Below, in pieces: positions 43,017 to 44,461 of a stretch of 44,461 nucleotides of DNA (its first letter is position 1; each line of letters begins with the position of its first letter). The position numbers were made by a program, and so were the translations under genes. The stretch lies in assembly GCA_019347715.1 (NCBI GenBank), contig JAHWKU010000016.1:1-44461 (forward strand), in the 5' to 3' direction. Source of the stretch: Actinomycetota bacterium (GTDB taxonomy: Bacteria > Actinomycetota > CADDZG01 > JAHWKV01). The notes under the pieces were generated by a model. The model saw only the letters and a program-made list of their open reading frames with translations. It searched no databases and was not told where the DNA came from.

Positions 43017-43119
43017 GAGAAACCTCCTTGTCCGGGAATCTCCTTACTACCGAACATCGACGGATATCGCAATAGCCCCTCATGCCTAGCCCGGGGGCCG
43101 CCTTGGGGGCCGGCGTTTC

Positions 43120-43170
43120 GCTCGATGTGGCGCGAAAGCATCAGATAGGTGTTTTGGTGACACATCGAGC
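43120..43170. repeat. Hairpin element, family 3 (copy 1)
   Basis: A 51-base element with perfect 10-base arms GCTCGATGTG and CACATCGAGC. The inner GCGCGAAAGCATCAGATAGG and TGTTTT are shared with copy 2 at 44128-44176, in the same orientation. It contains the stop codon and last seven codons of the DUF559 gene. Confidence 0.92.
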
Positions 43171-44070
43171 AGCCAACGCGGCCCTGATGGTCGAAATCAC
43201 CTTCTCCGGTTCGTTGATGATCTCGGCCCAAGTGAAGCGCAGAACGCACCAGCCCAGAATGCTTAGCTGGTTGTCGACGCGACGATCCTTTTCGAAAGGC
43301 TTCTGAGCCGAATGGAAACCGCGGCTATCGGTCTCGATGTCGATGCGCTCGGCCGGATAAACGAAGTCGGCTCTGCGGATCTCCTCGCCCCCGTGAGAAA
43401 TCGAATATTGGCGCTGCGCCTCTGGAAGCCCGCCCGAACGCATCAGTTTCAGCATCCTGGTTTCCATGACGCTTTGCGGAGTACCGCCATCCCGCCGCGA
43501 ATCGATGGCTGCCTTGAATACTCCGATTCCTGGAATTGGAGCCGTGACCTTTTCGAGCCAGCGATCCACCCTTGGGATCGTCACGAGGCCTCTCACCAGC
43601 GCATCGTCGAGGGCCTCCTGAAGAGTGTCAGCTGAGACGAGCGCGGCCACATCCACCAATGTTCTGATGGGGGCCGTGACCGGGATCACTCCGATACGGA
43701 TGACATCCGCTTTCATGAGGTACGCCGATTGGTGGACCGTGAATTCCGCTCGAAAACGTCTTTTGCGAGGCGTTGTTATCTCAACTTTGCCACGATCGAA
43801 TCCTGGGAATTCAAGAAGTGCTGCAGCCGCCCGACCGGATACCACACCGTCGCGTGCCGCGAGACAGGCAGCCATCAATTGCTGCTCCCAGCTCCTCGGA
43901 GTTCCTCGAAGTCGATAGACAGTGCGATAGACGAGTTCCCATCGTCGGGTCCTCAATCGATGATGAATCAGACCGTGGCTTGCGCCAGCCTTGAGGGCTT
44001 GGGCGTGCGTCACAACCCCGTGCTGTCGGGCGGCAATCTCCGCGATCTTGACGTCGATGGGTTCGCTCAT
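43141..44070 (-). CDS. DUF559 protein with AbiEi-type N-terminal domain
   Basis: 309 residues. The N-terminal part (IAARQHGVVTHAQALKAGAS, HRLRTRRWELVYRTVYRLRG) resembles the helix-turn-helix domain of AbiEi-type antitoxins. The C-terminal DUF559 domain is related to Vsr-type PD-(D/E)xK endonucleases: ADFVYPAERIDIETDSRGFH carries the Asp and Glu, then FEKDRRVDNQLSILGWCVLRFTW (in parts). Such fusions are common in actinobacteria, often in many copies; nuclease activity is inferred. The ATG at 44070 was chosen over 44172, which lies in the upstream repeat. The gene has direct copies of a hairpin element at both ends, and copy 1 codes for its last residues (CVTKTPI). No partner toxin gene is seen. 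Confidence 0.85.
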   Translation of the reverse strand: MSEPIDVKIAEIAARQHGVVTHAQALKAGASHGLIHHRLRTRRWELVYRTVYRLRGTPRSWEQQLMAACLAARDGVVSGRAAAALLEFPGFDRGKVEITTPRKRRFRAEFTVHQSAYLMKADVIRIGVIPVTAPIRTLVDVAALVSADTLQEALDDALVRGLVTIPRVDRWLEKVTAPIPGIGVFKAAIDSRRDGGTPQSVMETRMLKLMRSGGLPEAQRQYSISHGGEEIRRADFVYPAERIDIETDSRGFHSAQKPFEKDRRVDNQLSILGWCVLRFTWAEIINEPEKVISTIRAALAARCVTKTPI

Positions 44071-44127
44071 AGCTACAGATGTAATCACTCGGTTACGACA
44101 GGCCGGGCCGGTTAGGGGGGTTCGGCC

Positions 44128-44176
44128 CTCGATGTGGCGCGAAAGCATCAGATAGGTGTTTTCGTGACACACCGAG
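44128..44176. repeat. Hairpin element, family 3 (copy 2)
   Basis: CTCGATGTGGCGCGAAAGCA... matches copy 1 at all but two positions. Its right arm reads CACACCGAG, so the stem has one mismatch. It lies upstream of the DUF559 start, about 60 bases before the ATG. Confidence 0.92.
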
Positions 44177-44227
44177 CCATCCGCGGCCCCCGCGGGCCGC
44201 CCCAGGGGGTCTAGGGCACGTCCGGGT

Positions 44228-44250
44228 TTCCAGATTCTGTGAGTCGCGCC
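44228..44250. repeat. Palindromic element, family 2 (half copy)
   Basis: TTCCAGATTCTGTGAGTCGC followed by GCC: the reverse complement of the left half at 12479-12510. The outer GCCTCC end is replaced by CCCCC. It lies just after the homogentisate dioxygenase stop. Confidence 0.85.
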
Positions 44251-44256
44251 CCCTGG

Positions 44257-44461
44257 TTAGTCGAGGAGACCCATGCCTTTGGCCCAGGAGGTTTCGTATT
44301 CGGCGTCGCGGACTTGCTCGGCCTCGGGGGCGATCTGCAGGGAGTGCTCGGTCTCGATCATGATCGCGACCTCTTCGGTCCTCTCGATGTTTTTCGCTGC
44401 GTCGATCGCTTTTGGCTGGGGGCCGTGATGGATGCCTTGGGGATGAAGCGTCAACTTGCCG
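44257..44461 (-). CDS. hmgA: Homogentisate 1,2-dioxygenase, C-terminal fragment
   Basis: The gene enters from the right edge; only the last 67 residues are present. They contain KLTLHPQGIHHGPQPKA, where the histidines belong to the family's iron-binding and active-site region, and end EYETSWAKGMGLLD. This is the typical end of bacterial homogentisate dioxygenase, which opens the ring of homogentisate to maleylacetoacetate in tyrosine breakdown. A TTG inside the reading is an ordinary leucine codon, not a start. The FAH-family gene 2 kb away may supply a later step. Confidence 0.85.
   Translation of the reverse strand, partial: GKLTLHPQGIHHGPQPKAIDAAKNIERTEEVAIMIETEHSLQIAPEAEQVRDAEYETSWAKGMGLLD

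Noticed and set aside
44071..44172. A start for the DUF559 protein at 44172
   Set aside because: These codons are in the family 3 repeat and an intergenic tract. The family N-terminus fits the ATG at 44070.

Overview
The window looks like a chromosomal segment of an actinobacterium, probably from an uncultured or deep-branching lineage. The clearest markers are a WhiB-family iron-sulphur regulator, a DUF3499 protein beside manB-type sugar phosphate genes, a split transketolase, sortase-type cell-wall anchors, and high but not extreme GC. I see no rRNA, tRNA, CRISPR array, transposase or prophage. The content is mostly a housekeeping backbone interleaved with secreted proteins and many short palindromic repeats.

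Layout. 1-4.3 kb: the end of a DUF2087 gene, then a 1356-residue membrane-anchored protein with a SpaA/Cna-B-type domain and seven Ig-like repeats. 4.6-6.7 kb: tmRNA (ssrA), its partner smpB, and an S41 C-terminal processing protease. 6.7-14.1 kb: a transglutaminase / DUF58 / MoxR-ATPase module, an M23 murein hydrolase, and ftsX-ftsE, all on the minus strand. 14.2-16.4 kb: a two-subunit transketolase and a stand-alone cyclic-nucleotide-binding protein. 16.5-22.6 kb, minus strand: comF - structured RNA (probably the raiA motif) - hpf - NarL-type regulator - secA - prfB, with a programmed +1 frameshift in prfB. 22.6-32 kb: ahcY, a Q/N-rich curlin-like secreted protein, a zinc-ribbon/adenylyl cyclase/AAA/TPR protein, and the overlapping operon manB - Trm112-like - phosphoglucose/phosphomannose isomerase. 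32.2-37.9 kb: a WhiB-like gene, cysS, two secreted proteins with LPTTG and LANTG sorting signals, a small zinc ribbon, a DUF6788 protein and DUF3499. 38.4-41.5 kb: a TPR-LuxR regulator, a flavin monooxygenase and a CBU_0592-like membrane protein. 41.6 kb to the end: an FAH-family hydrolase, an NTF2-like protein, a DUF559 protein flanked by hairpin repeats, and the C-terminus of homogentisate dioxygenase.

How the genes work together. FtsE/FtsX and the M23 EnvC-like protein form a familiar division-coupled peptidoglycan hydrolysis unit. SmpB and tmRNA with RF2 handle translation termination and rescue, and HPF with the adjacent RNA handles ribosome hibernation. SecA would export the several large secreted proteins. 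Homogentisate dioxygenase and the FAH hydrolase suggest tyrosine/homogentisate catabolism. The cyclase protein and the cyclic-nucleotide-binding protein could be parts of a cAMP circuit, but they are not adjacent.

The most unusual material is the set of short palindromic elements. At least three families occur between genes, and two in-frame cases occur inside genes (secA and the CBU_0592-like gene). One hairpin element brackets the DUF559 gene as a direct repeat and supplies its stop codon. Other points worth checking are the very short tmRNA tag, the large structured RNA between comF and hpf, and the curlin-like protein.
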